64,000 bases of DNA. Source: Dermatobacter hominis. Lineage in GTDB: Bacteria > Actinomycetota > Acidimicrobiia > Acidimicrobiales > Microtrichaceae. Where the stretch lies: contig NZ_CP085840.1 in assembly GCF_020715685.1 (NCBI RefSeq), positions 682,001 to 746,000 on the forward strand, written 5' to 3'. The notes beneath the pieces are model-generated. The model ran no database searches and was not told where the DNA came from. It saw only the letters and a list, made by a program, of their open reading frames with translations. Position 1 is the first letter of the stretch. Each line of letters begins with the position of its first letter. A program made the translations under genes and the position numbers. Below, piece after piece: positions 18,801 through 26,085 of this stretch.

Positions 18801-19437
18801 GGCCACGGCCGAGGTGGTGACCGGGCTCGACCTCCGCCTCTCGCCCGGCGAGCACGCGCGCATCGACGGACCGAGCGGCTCGGGCAAGTCGACGGTCGCG
18901 GCGGCGCTCGTGCGCTTCATCGAGGTGCAGGACGGGACGTACCGGCTCGGTGGCGTGGACACCGCGCTGGAGGGCGGCGACCACGTGCGCCGCGTCGTGA
19001 CGTGGTGCCAGCAGTCGCCGTGGCTGGCCGCCACCTCGCTGCGCGAGAACCTCCACATCGCCGCGCCGCACGCCGACGACGACGAGCTGTGGGCGGCGCT
19101 CGACGCCGTCCGCCTGTCGGACTGGGCGATCGGCCTGCCCGACGGGCTGTCGACCCTGGTCGGGCGGGACGGTTCGGCCATGAGCGGCGGCCAGCGCCAG
19201 CGCCTCGCGCTGGCGCGGGTGCTGCTCGCGGATCACCGCGTGGTCGTGCTCGACGAGCCCACCGCGCACCTCGACGCCGCCACCGCCCGCGCCGTGATGG
19301 CCGACCTGCTCGACGCCCTCGGCGACCGCACGGTCCTGGTGCTCGGCCACGGCACCGGCACGGTGGGCGACGGCCCGACCGTCGACTGGTCGACGATCGA
19401 CCTGTCGCGGCTCGACCCCGCCCCCACGTCCCGCTGA
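15871..19437 (+). CDS. cydDC: Fused thiol-reductant ABC exporter CydDC
   Basis: Single polypeptide of about 1,188 aa with two complete ABC half-transporters. CydD-like half: six-helix membrane domain, Walker A GASGAGKS, signature LSGGERQR, Walker B LLLADEPTSHLD. A roughly 60-residue Ala/Asp-rich linker follows. CydC-like half: second membrane domain, Walker A GPSGSGKS, signature MSGGQRQR, Walker B VVVLDEPTAHLD. CydDC exports cysteine/glutathione-type thiols and is needed for cytochrome bd assembly, yet no cydAB lies in this window. The GTG start at 15871 is preferred over a longer in-frame start that would overlap the preceding hairpin region. Confidence 0.92.
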   Translation: MPEPVRPVVDGGDPLDADPRRPRRGPIDPALLQLAPSLRRHLVVCAGLAVVATVVVLAQAEVIGRQLPHLIDGDLSAAAPLAAALAAIALVRLGLRWGTEVSASIAAAGARRAITDRVVRHALAVDEPGAAEATPARVTTLVTDGVDALDPWIRNYVPALCLAGVVPLAAGARILLADVASAVILLVAIPLIPVFMVLIGKLAEDRANRQWATLQRLAGHFHDVLVGLPTLRLFGRAEAQVGRVRAVAEQYRLAVMRTLKVAFLSAATMELLAMLSVALVAVTVGYRLTIGAVTLETALIVLLLAPECSLPIRRVGAAFHAAQAGTDAAEELKDLLRTSTTPDGPVDALPAVDDERPVLRIGGATVVDPERGRRVGPVDATVAAGTVVALVGASGAGKSTLLDAVRGRVPLHRGAVELEGIDVTRLSRRARTAAIAWVPQLPEPVGADVRAAVGGRPDDGDGERDRGPDRVEVDRALAALDLSPLADRAPQELSGGERQRVAVARAVVATARRDAGGVRLLLADEPTSHLDPRRADLVLAALRSVADAGTAVVVATHDSRLIEAADQVVLLDDLPSSADGFAAAPSSHADADPAAPRRGAGAAPIGTSTGTSSDDADLDADLGDEPAEGVGAGGGDLAWFRRMARPVRARLLLARALGVAAELCTVGLAATAAWLIVRASQGPSFADLAVAAVAVRAFGLGKGVLRYVERLVSHDAVFRLLADVRGAVVGRLGQVAPAGVPGMARGDVMSRVVDDVDRLADEELRVMGPMVAGLTVGVGVVAGAALAAPGYGAVYAVAVAVVGIGLPAVTRLLTARTAARQAAARSDLAGGTLELVEHVDELTTTGAAGDWTARISGAVARLGIEQRRRGRRVGLVEGVAAATAPLLAAAVVVVDRAAGGVVDGPVLGVLVLVPFALLEVLTPLLAAGEQQAAVHTAARRLRAVLEAPDPVVEPASPVAVPADPVVALDDVALRWPRATAEVVTGLDLRLSPGEHARIDGPSGSGKSTVAAALVRFIEVQDGTYRLGGVDTALEGGDHVRRVVTWCQQSPWLAATSLRENLHIAAPHADDDELWAALDAVRLSDWAIGLPDGLSTLVGRDGSAMSGGQRQRLALARVLLADHRVVVLDEPTAHLDAATARAVMADLLDALGDRTVLVLGHGTGTVGDGPTVDWSTIDLSRLDPAPTSR

Positions 19438-19464
19438 CCCGCCTCACTCACCCCTCACCCCCGT

Positions 19465-19516
19465 CGTTCTGTTCCCGAGGGCTGGGGCGAACACCCCAGC
19501 CCTCGGGAACAGAACG
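19465..19516. terminator. Perfect 23-bp stem-loop between convergent genes
   Basis: CGTTCTGTTCCCGAGG... pairs with its exact complement, with a CGAACA loop. It lies between cydDC (+) and the amidohydrolase gene (-), suiting bidirectional termination. It shares the TTCTGTTCC outer arm with other hairpins here. Confidence 0.75.
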
Positions 19517-19564
19517 GCCGCACGGGCGGGTGGGTGGCGTGCTGCCGGTCAGGCGGTCAGGCGG

Positions 19565-20908
19565 TCAGGTGAGGGGGACGCGCCCGAGGAGGGCGGTGCG
19601 CTGGGCGTCCGCCTCGGCCACGACAGCGGCGAGGTCGGCGGTCATCAGGTGCCGGTCGCGGACGACGGGCCGCCCGGCGACGAACACATCACGGACGTCA
19701 CCGGCCCGGGCGCCGTAGACGAGGCGCACCTCGGGCGCCGTGCCCGGCACCGGGCGCACGTGCGGGCCCGACGGGTCGACGACCACGAGGTCGGCCAGCT
19801 TGCCGACCTCGATCGAGCCCACCTCGTCCTGCAGGCCGAGCGCCCGGGCCCCGCCCATCGTCGCCATCTCGAGCACGGTGCCCGCCGGCATCGACCGGGG
19901 ACCGCACCGGGGCTTGTGCACGAGCGCGGCGAGCCGCATCTCCTCGAACTGGTCCAGCCGGTTGTTGCACGCCGCACCGTCGGCGCCGAGGGCCACGTTG
20001 ACGCCGTCGGCCAGGAGCTCCGGGATCGGGGCGATCCCCGAGGCCAGCTTCAGGTTCGCCGACGGGCAGTGGCAGACGTGCGGCCGGCGCCGACGGACGA
20101 GCTCGCGCTCCTGGTCGTCCAGCCAGACGCAGTGCGCCATCACCAGCCGCTCGCCGAGCGCGCCCCACGACTCGAGGGCCACCACGTCGCGACCTTCGTC
20201 GGTGGCGGCGAAGCGCTCGGCCTGGTCGTGGTTCTCGTCGACGTGGGTGTGGAGGCGGAGGTCGGCGCGGTCGGCCAGCTCGACGCAGCGCCGCCACATC
20301 TCCGGGGTCGCGTTGCGCGGGCCCCGGGGCGACAGCGCCACCCGCACGCGACCGTCGCCGGCGCCGTGCCAGCGCTCCATCAGCGCGACCTGGTCGTCCC
20401 ACGCGTCGTCGGTGGACTCGCCGACCATCTCGGTCCCGGGCTCCCACCGGTCCATCAGCGCCTTGCCGATCGTGGCCCGGAGGCCCATGCGCTCGGCCGC
20501 CGCGTACGACTCCGACGTGTGGGCGATCGACTCCATCGACAGGACCGACGTCGTCCCGCCGAGCAGCAGCTCCGCGATCCCGAGCTCGCAGCTCGCCCGC
20601 ATCGACGCTGCGTCGTGTCCCCGCTCCAGCGGCCACACGCGCTCGCGCAGCCAGTCGATGACGTCCTGGTCGTCCGCGAGGCCGCGGAACAGCGTCTGGC
20701 ACAGGTGCACGTGGGCCTGCACGAAGCCCGGGACCACGATGCAGCCGCGGGCGTCGATCTGCTCCTCGGCGTCCGAGCCCTCGCCCGGCCCGATGGCCAC
20801 GATCCGCCCGCCGTCCACCACCACGTCGCCCTCGACGGTGGCCTCGCTCGTCGTCAGGCCCGGGGCGACGGTCAGGATCGTCGCCCCGCGGATCGCCAGC
20901 TCGCTCAT
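19565..20908 (-). CDS. TRZ/ATZ-type amidohydrolase (deaminase-like)
   Basis: Metal-dependent amidohydrolase, 447 aa, subtype of SsnA/MtaD/atrazine hydrolases. Metal site: HVHLCQTLFRGLADD near residue 66, HTHVDEN, AHCVWL and GADGAACNN. The C-terminal beta domain has GSIEVGKLADLVVVD. Family members deaminate or dechlorinate adenine-, guanine- and triazine-like rings; the actual substrate is unknown. The ATG at 20908 follows a GGAG sequence. The divergent LysR/glpD pair lies upstream of it. Confidence 0.88.
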   Translation of the reverse strand: MSELAIRGATILTVAPGLTTSEATVEGDVVVDGGRIVAIGPGEGSDAEEQIDARGCIVVPGFVQAHVHLCQTLFRGLADDQDVIDWLRERVWPLERGHDAASMRASCELGIAELLLGGTTSVLSMESIAHTSESYAAAERMGLRATIGKALMDRWEPGTEMVGESTDDAWDDQVALMERWHGAGDGRVRVALSPRGPRNATPEMWRRCVELADRADLRLHTHVDENHDQAERFAATDEGRDVVALESWGALGERLVMAHCVWLDDQERELVRRRRPHVCHCPSANLKLASGIAPIPELLADGVNVALGADGAACNNRLDQFEEMRLAALVHKPRCGPRSMPAGTVLEMATMGGARALGLQDEVGSIEVGKLADLVVVDPSGPHVRPVPGTAPEVRLVYGARAGDVRDVFVAGRPVVRDRHLMTADLAAVVAEADAQRTALLGRVPLT

Positions 20909-20978
20909 CTGCGCTCCTCCGGCCCGCTCGGTTGTCGGCACGGAGTCTCCCACCGCTCCGACGCCGCCCCCGCCGCCT

Positions 20979-21028
20979 GCTCTGTTCCACTCTTTCGACG
21001 TTGCAGCGTCGAAAAGGTGGAACAGAGC
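20979..21028 (-). terminator. Long stem-loop downstream of lysR gene
   Basis: GCTCTGTTCCAC pairs with GTGGAACAGAGC. A 2-base imperfect step and a TTTCGACG/CGTCGAAA inner stem follow, with loop TTGCAG. It lies 33 bp after the LysR stop. Confidence 0.7.
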
Positions 21029-21060
21029 GGGCGACGCGGCGAAGGGGGCGACGAGCGAGG

Positions 21061-22017
21061 TCAGGGCAGCTGCCAGGTGTCGCCGGCGGAGCGGCGCCAC
21101 TCCCGGGTGTCGGCTGCGATGGCGGCCGCCTCGGCCAGCACGACGTCGCGTGCGATCCGCGCCGAGGCGCTCATCGTCCGGGCCCGCAGCACGTGCACGC
21201 CGTCGTGGGTGGCCTGGCCGCGCCCGGCGATGCGGAACGCCAGGCCGCGGGCCGGACACTCCTGGCGGGCCAGCGAGACCGGGACCAGCGTCACGCTCCG
21301 CTGGTCCTGCACGACCTCGAGGCAGGCGGCGGTCGACTCGACCTCGTAGAACGGCATCCGGGCCGGGCCCGAGCCCGGCTCGATCGACCGGGCCAGGACG
21401 CGCCGGCCGATCGGCGCCGGCGGGGGCAGGACGAACGGGTGGCGGGCCACCTGGGACGGTGTCGGGTCCGTCCCGACGAGCGGGTGGCGGAGCCCGACGA
21501 CCGCGGCCAGCGGCTCGGACGGGAGCTCGACGACCTCGATCTCCGACGCGACCGGGGAGCCCTCGGCCTTGCTGGTGTCGCAGACGACGAAGTCGAGCTC
21601 CCGGCGCACCAGCGCGCCGAGCAGGTCCGACGCCGCGCCGCCGGCCACCGTGACCTGCAGCCCGGGCCGGTCCGCCGACAGCGAGCGCACGACCCTGGTC
21701 ATGAGGGGTTGGGCCGGGTACGGGCCGGTGCCGACGGCCACGACGCCGCCCTCGCCGTCGCGCAGCAACCGGGCCGTCTCGACGAGCTCCCGGGACGACG
21801 CCAGCGCATCGACGGCGTGGGCGATCAGCGCCTCGGCGGCATCGGTCGGCTCGACCGCGTGGCGGGAGCGGTCGAACAGGGGCTGGCCGAGCTCGTCCTC
21901 GAGCGACTGGATGCTGCGGCTGAGCGCCGACTGGCTGAGGTACTGCTCCTGGGCGGCCCGGGTGAAGCTGCGGAGCCGGTAGACGGCCTCGAAGTGCTCG
22001 AGCTGGCGCAGCTGCAC
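21061..22017 (-). CDS. LysR family transcriptional regulator
   Basis: LTTR of 318 aa. An N-terminal winged helix-turn-helix (LRQLEHFEAVYRLRSFTRAA, then LSQSALSRSIQSLE) is followed by a periplasmic-binding-like effector domain. The GTG at 22017 is chosen because GGGGAGA lies just upstream and the HTH then begins at residue 2. A longer ATG start at 22086 would add an unusual Cys-rich tail running into the promoter. It is divergent from glpD and probably regulates it and/or itself. Confidence 0.88.
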   Translation of the reverse strand: MQLRQLEHFEAVYRLRSFTRAAQEQYLSQSALSRSIQSLEDELGQPLFDRSRHAVEPTDAAEALIAHAVDALASSRELVETARLLRDGEGGVVAVGTGPYPAQPLMTRVVRSLSADRPGLQVTVAGGAASDLLGALVRRELDFVVCDTSKAEGSPVASEIEVVELPSEPLAAVVGLRHPLVGTDPTPSQVARHPFVLPPPAPIGRRVLARSIEPGSGPARMPFYEVESTAACLEVVQDQRSVTLVPVSLARQECPARGLAFRIAGRGQATHDGVHVLRARTMSASARIARDVVLAEAAAIAADTREWRRSAGDTWQLP

Positions 22018-22062
22018 GGCGTCTCCCCACACGGATGGCCCCACGACGGCCGTGAGCGCTGT

Positions 22063-22087
22063 CATGCACGCAATGCAATTCAGCATG
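22063..22087. promoter_or_regulatory. Candidate LysR binding site
   Basis: CATGC-N15-GCATG inverted repeat in the A+T-richer gap between lysR and glpD. Dyads of this size are common for LTTR operators. The assignment is positional. Confidence 0.35.
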
Positions 22088-22094
22088 CGGTTCC

Positions 22095-23777
22095 ATGAGC
22101 ATACCGTCGGCGCGGATGGCCACCCACGTCCCCTCCCCCACGGCGGTCACCGGATCGCTCGACCTGCGCGACCGGCCCGCCGCCTTCGCCCGCCTCGCCG
22201 AGCGCGAGTTCGACGTCGTGGTCATCGGGGCGGGCATCACGGGCGCCGGCGTGGCGCGCGACGCCGCCCTCCGGGGCCTGCGGGTCGCGCTGGTCGAGGG
22301 CCGCGACGTCGCGTCGGGGACGTCGAGCCGGAGCTCGAAGATGATCCACGGCGGGCTGCGCTACCTGGCCCACGGCGACGTCGGGCTCGTCCGGGAGGCG
22401 GCGACCGAGCGCCAGGTGCTGCGGTTGATCGCCCCGCACCTGACCCGCATCTCCCCCTTCGTCATGCCCGGCAGCCGCCGGTCCACCGCGACCGTCCGCG
22501 CCGGGCTCGTCGCGTTCGAGCGCCTCGGCAAGGTGCCCCGGGCCGAGCGGCACCGCACGCTCGACGGCGGCGAGCTGCTCGACCTCGAGCCCACCCTCGC
22601 ACGCGACACGTTCCCCTCGGGCGTCGTGTACCCCGAGTTCCTCACCAACGACGCCCGCCTCACGCTCGCCAACGTCCGCTCCGCGGTCGCAGCCGGCGCC
22701 ACCGTCCTGACCCACGCCCCCGCGACGCGGATCCTCGTCGGCTCCAACGGCCGGGCGAACGGCGTCGAGGTCGAGGGCGCCCTGCCCGGCGAGGACCTCC
22801 GAGGGGTCGCCCGCACGCGCATGGTGGTCAACGCGGCCGGTCCGTGGGTCGACGCCGTGCGGGCCCTCGAGGAGCCCGGAGCGCCGGGCCGCCTGGCGCT
22901 GACGAAGGGCATCCACGTGGTCGTCCCCCACGAGCGCCTGCCGGTCCGCGACACGGTCATCACGCTCGGGCACGACAAGCGCCCGGTGTTCGCCGTCCGC
23001 TCCGGCCCCGTCACGTACCTCGGCACGACCGACACGTTCTACGCGGACCCCGACGAGTGGCCCCGCATCGACGGCGCCGACGTCGACTACCTCTTCGACG
23101 CGATGGAGCGCACCTTCGACGGTCTGCGGCTCACCGCCGACGACGTGGTCAGCATGTGGGCCGGCGTCCGTCCGCTGATCGCCCCCGAGGGCGGCACCGA
23201 CGACGGCGCCGCACCCTCGGAGCTGTCGCGCAAGGACGAGACCTGGATGGGCCCTGCCGGGGTCGTCTCGGTGGCGGGCGGCAAGCTCACCGCCTACCGG
23301 ACGATGGCCGAGCGGATCGTCGACGATCTGGTCGCCGAGCTCGGCACGGGCGCCACCCGGTGCCGCACGGCCGACGTGGCGCTCGTCGGCGGCGACGTCG
23401 AGGTCGAGGACCTCGTCGCCGAGCTGACCGTCGCCCTCGACGGCGACGGCGACCGGGCCCGGCGGCTCGTGGAGCTCTGGGGCTCCGAGGCCGAGCTGAT
23501 CGCGGCCGACGGCGGCGACGTCGACGCCGAGGTCCGCCACGCCGTGCTGCACGAGGGCGCGTTGCGGCTCGAGGACCACTGGATCCGCCGGGGCGCACGG
23601 GCGTGGTTCACGCTCGACCCGATCGGACCCGACCTCGACCGCGCCGGTGCCACCATGGGCGCGCTGCTCGGGTGGTCGCCGGAGCGGCAGGCCGACGAGG
23701 TCGCGTCGTGCCGGCGCATCCACGCCGACTCGCTCCGGTGCCTCCGGCCCGGCGTGGCCGAGCCGCAGCCCGCCTGA
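22095..23777 (+). CDS. glpD: Glycerol-3-phosphate dehydrogenase, GlpD-type
   Basis: FAD-dependent, membrane-associated glycerol-3-phosphate dehydrogenase, 560 aa; converts glycerol-3-P to DHAP with electrons to quinone. It has a dinucleotide-binding VVIGAGITGAGVARDAALRG, then SSRSSKMIHGGLRYL and the C-terminal GlpD domain. An in-frame ATG at 22116 is an alternative start, which would leave more room for the promoter. The next gene encodes an alkyl-DHAP-synthase-like flavoenzyme, so both act around DHAP or ether/glycerolipid metabolism. Confidence 0.93.
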   Translation: MSIPSARMATHVPSPTAVTGSLDLRDRPAAFARLAEREFDVVVIGAGITGAGVARDAALRGLRVALVEGRDVASGTSSRSSKMIHGGLRYLAHGDVGLVREAATERQVLRLIAPHLTRISPFVMPGSRRSTATVRAGLVAFERLGKVPRAERHRTLDGGELLDLEPTLARDTFPSGVVYPEFLTNDARLTLANVRSAVAAGATVLTHAPATRILVGSNGRANGVEVEGALPGEDLRGVARTRMVVNAAGPWVDAVRALEEPGAPGRLALTKGIHVVVPHERLPVRDTVITLGHDKRPVFAVRSGPVTYLGTTDTFYADPDEWPRIDGADVDYLFDAMERTFDGLRLTADDVVSMWAGVRPLIAPEGGTDDGAAPSELSRKDETWMGPAGVVSVAGGKLTAYRTMAERIVDDLVAELGTGATRCRTADVALVGGDVEVEDLVAELTVALDGDGDRARRLVELWGSEAELIAADGGDVDAEVRHAVLHEGALRLEDHWIRRGARAWFTLDPIGPDLDRAGATMGALLGWSPERQADEVASCRRIHADSLRCLRPGVAEPQPA

Positions 23778-23798
23778 CCGGGGCTGCACCGCCAGGAC

Positions 23799-23826
23799 GC
23801 ACCGCCCGGGGCGCACCGCCCGGGGC
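23799..23826 (+). repeat. 14-bp tandem duplication in glpD downstream gap
   Basis: GCACCGCCCGGGGC occurs twice head to tail between glpD and the next flavoenzyme gene. Each unit contains a GCCC/GGGC inverted core. Function unknown. Confidence 0.6.
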
Positions 23827-23869
23827 GCTCCCCCACCACCCCGCCGAACCGACGCAGACAGGAACCCAC

Positions 23870-25279
23870 ATGCTCGACGCCACCATCGACACGCTCCGCG
23901 ACCTGCTCGGGCCCGAGGTGGTCCGCACCGATCCCGAGCTGCTCGCCGGGCGCCGCCACGACTACTGGGCGGCGGCCCACCTGCGGGAGTGGCGCGGGGA
24001 GCCGATGGGCCAGCCCGGCTGCGTCGTGCAGCCCCGGGGCACCGAGCAGGTGCAGGAGCTGCTGCGGTTCGCCTCGTCGAACGGCGTCGCCGTCGTCCCC
24101 TACGGGTTGGGCTCCGGCGTGTGCGGTGGCGTGCTGCCCACCGACGACGTGGTCCTGCTCGACCTGTCGACGATGGACCGCACCCGCGAGATCGACGAGC
24201 ACGACCTGCTCGCCACCTTCGACGCCGGCAAGAACGGCATGGAGGCCGAGGAGGAGGTCGCCGCCCGCGGCCTGACGATCGGCCACTGGCCCCAGTCGAT
24301 CGCCGTCAGCAGCGTCGGCGGCTGGGTCTCGACGCGGGCGTCGGGCCAGTTCTCGACCGCCTACGGGAACATCGAGGACATCGTGTACTCGATCGAGGCG
24401 GTCCTGCCCGACGGCGAGCTGGTCCACCTCGGCAAGGCCCCGCGCGCCGCCGCCGGCCCCGACCTGCGCCACGTCGTGATGGGCGCCGAGGGGACCATGG
24501 GCGTCATCACCGGCGTCACGTTCTCGCTGCGGCGGGCAGCGGCCGCCCGCCGCTTCACCGCCTTCCACTCCCCCGACATGGCCACGGGCGTCGAGGCCCA
24601 GCGCCGGATCGTCCAGGCCGACTGGCGACCGCCGGTCATGCGCCTCTACGACGGCGCCGAGGTGGCCCGCAACTTCCCCGACCACGTCTCGGGCGACGCC
24701 GGCGCGCTGCTCATGCTGCACGAGGGCCCGGCGGCCCGGGTCGACGCCGAGGTCGACGACGTCACGCGCATCGCCACCGAGGCGGGACTCGTCGCCACGA
24801 CGGGCGCGCTGACCGAGGAGTGGCTCGGCAAGCGCAACCACGTGCCGACCTGGTCGGACTTCTTCGAGCGCGGCGCGGTGGTGGACACCATCGAGATCTC
24901 GGCGCCGTGGTCGCGCATCATCGGCGCGTACGACGCGGTGGTGGCGTCGCTGAACGAGGTCGAGGGCATCGTCAACGCGTCGGCCCACAGCTCCCACGTC
25001 TACCGCTCCGGCATCAACCTCTACTTCTCGTTCGCGGTGCTCGCCGAGCCCCAGGACATGGAGGCCCGGTACTTCGAGTGCTGGCACCGGACGATGGAGG
25101 CGACCGCGGCCAACGGCGGCGGCATCGCCCACCACCACGGCTCGGGCCGGCTGCGCGTGCCGTACCTGCACCACGACCTCGGGGCGGGTGGCGTCGAGCT
25201 GCTCCGCACGCTGAAGTCGGCGGTCGACCCGGCCGGGATCATGAACCCCGGCAACCTCATCCCCCCGCCGGTTCTGTGA
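23870..25279 (+). CDS. FAD-linked oxidase, alkyl-DHAP synthase-like
   Basis: VAO/PCMH-fold flavoprotein, 469 aa. The FAD-binding PP-loop lies at VVPYGLGSGVCGGV, with GWVSTRASGQFSTAYGN and MGAEGTMGVITGVT following. The C-terminal HHHGSGRLR matches the conserved histidine motif of alkyldihydroxyacetonephosphate synthase. The neighbour glpD supplies DHAP, so a role in ether-lipid or glycerolipid chemistry is plausible. D-lactate/glycolate-type oxidases remain an alternative. The stop codon lies inside the left arm of a long hairpin. Confidence 0.85.
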   Translation: MLDATIDTLRDLLGPEVVRTDPELLAGRRHDYWAAAHLREWRGEPMGQPGCVVQPRGTEQVQELLRFASSNGVAVVPYGLGSGVCGGVLPTDDVVLLDLSTMDRTREIDEHDLLATFDAGKNGMEAEEEVAARGLTIGHWPQSIAVSSVGGWVSTRASGQFSTAYGNIEDIVYSIEAVLPDGELVHLGKAPRAAAGPDLRHVVMGAEGTMGVITGVTFSLRRAAAARRFTAFHSPDMATGVEAQRRIVQADWRPPVMRLYDGAEVARNFPDHVSGDAGALLMLHEGPAARVDAEVDDVTRIATEAGLVATTGALTEEWLGKRNHVPTWSDFFERGAVVDTIEISAPWSRIIGAYDAVVASLNEVEGIVNASAHSSHVYRSGINLYFSFAVLAEPQDMEARYFECWHRTMEATAANGGGIAHHHGSGRLRVPYLHHDLGAGGVELLRTLKSAVDPAGIMNPGNLIPPPVL

Positions 25280-25318
25280 TGCCAGGTACGTCGGGATCGA
25301 CGTATCCAGCATCACAGA
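25273..25318. terminator. Long stem-loop overlapping the oxidase stop codon
   Basis: TCTGTGATGC pairs with GCATCACAGA, and TACGTCG with CGACGTA, with a short imperfect middle and a GGAT loop. The stop codon is part of the stem. It lies between convergent genes. Confidence 0.65.
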
Positions 25319-25345
25319 GCGGGCGTCAGGCGAGGAGGGCGGGCA

Positions 25346-25975
25346 TCAGGCGAGGAGGGCGGTGAGCGCGGTCGTCCAGTGCGCCTCCACGGCGCGGCGG
25401 GGCGTGCCCCTGGCGCCGACCAGCAGGTCCCACGCCTCGAAGCTGGCGACGGCGTCGACGGCGGCGGCCAGCGACCGCGCCTCGGCGCGGGTGCGCCCGG
25501 CCAGCTCGGGCGCGAACACCTGCCGCACCTGCACGAGCCAGCGGCCGCGCGCGAGGTCGAGCGCGACGGCGACGTCGTCGTGGTCGACCGCCCGGGCCCG
25601 GGCCATGCGCCCCACGCCGGCGACCGACTCGTAGACGTCGATGCGCCCGGCGAGGAAGCGGGCGACGCGCTCGTCGAGCGGCAGGTCCTCGGGCGCGTCG
25701 ATCCGTGCCAGCAGCTGCGCCCGGGCGACCTGCTCCTCGAACGCGGCGCGGTAGAGCTCGTCGAGCCCGCGGAAGTAGCGGAACAGCGACGCCGTCGAGA
25801 TGCCGGCCCGCTCGACGACGACGTCGGCCGACGGCCGCAGCTCGCCGAGGTCGAACAGCTCGAGCACCGCGTCGATCGCCGCGGCGCGCCCGCGCGAGCG
25901 CCGGGCCGAGCGACCGTCGACCGCCTCCTCGGCACCCTGGGGGCGCTGGACTGCACCCGAGTGTTCTGAGAGCAT
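25346..25975 (-). CDS. TetR family regulator
   Basis: 209 aa. The N-terminal HTH includes GISTASLFRYFRGLDELYRAAFE, the usual TetR recognition-helix and YF region. The C-terminal ligand domain is family-typical but not assignable. It is divergent from the arylsulfatase gene. A 17-bp perfect palindrome covers its start codon, which fits autorepression and control of the sulfatase/dehalogenase genes. Confidence 0.87.
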   Translation of the reverse strand: MLSEHSGAVQRPQGAEEAVDGRSARRSRGRAAAIDAVLELFDLGELRPSADVVVERAGISTASLFRYFRGLDELYRAAFEEQVARAQLLARIDAPEDLPLDERVARFLAGRIDVYESVAGVGRMARARAVDHDDVAVALDLARGRWLVQVRQVFAPELAGRTRAEARSLAAAVDAVASFEAWDLLVGARGTPRRAVEAHWTTALTALLA

Positions 25976-25983
25976 GGCTCTCA
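25967..25983. promoter_or_regulatory. Candidate TetR operator over the start codon
   Basis: TGAGAGC-ATG-GCTCTCA, a perfect 7-bp inverted repeat centred on the tetR start codon. The position would block transcription or translation initiation of tetR and lies upstream of the divergent sulfatase gene. Confidence 0.55.
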
Positions 25984-26085
25984 CATTAGGGCACCTCCAC
26001 CGCTCCGTCCCGAACCTCGACCGGTCGACGTCGGGACGGAGCGGGCGCCGCCACCCGGGCGCGGAGGCCACGACCAGGGGGTCCG

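Noticed and set aside
19465-19516. Insertion-sequence ends or transposon remnants at the long hairpins
   Set aside because: No transposase, target duplication or paired copies around a gene; every hairpin is a single unit just 3' of a gene, so terminator or structural repeat is the simpler reading.
22017-22086. Longer LysR start at ATG 22086
   Set aside because: It would add a 23-residue Cys/Met-rich tail through the promoter region; GTG 22017 has a good ribosome-binding site and places the HTH correctly.
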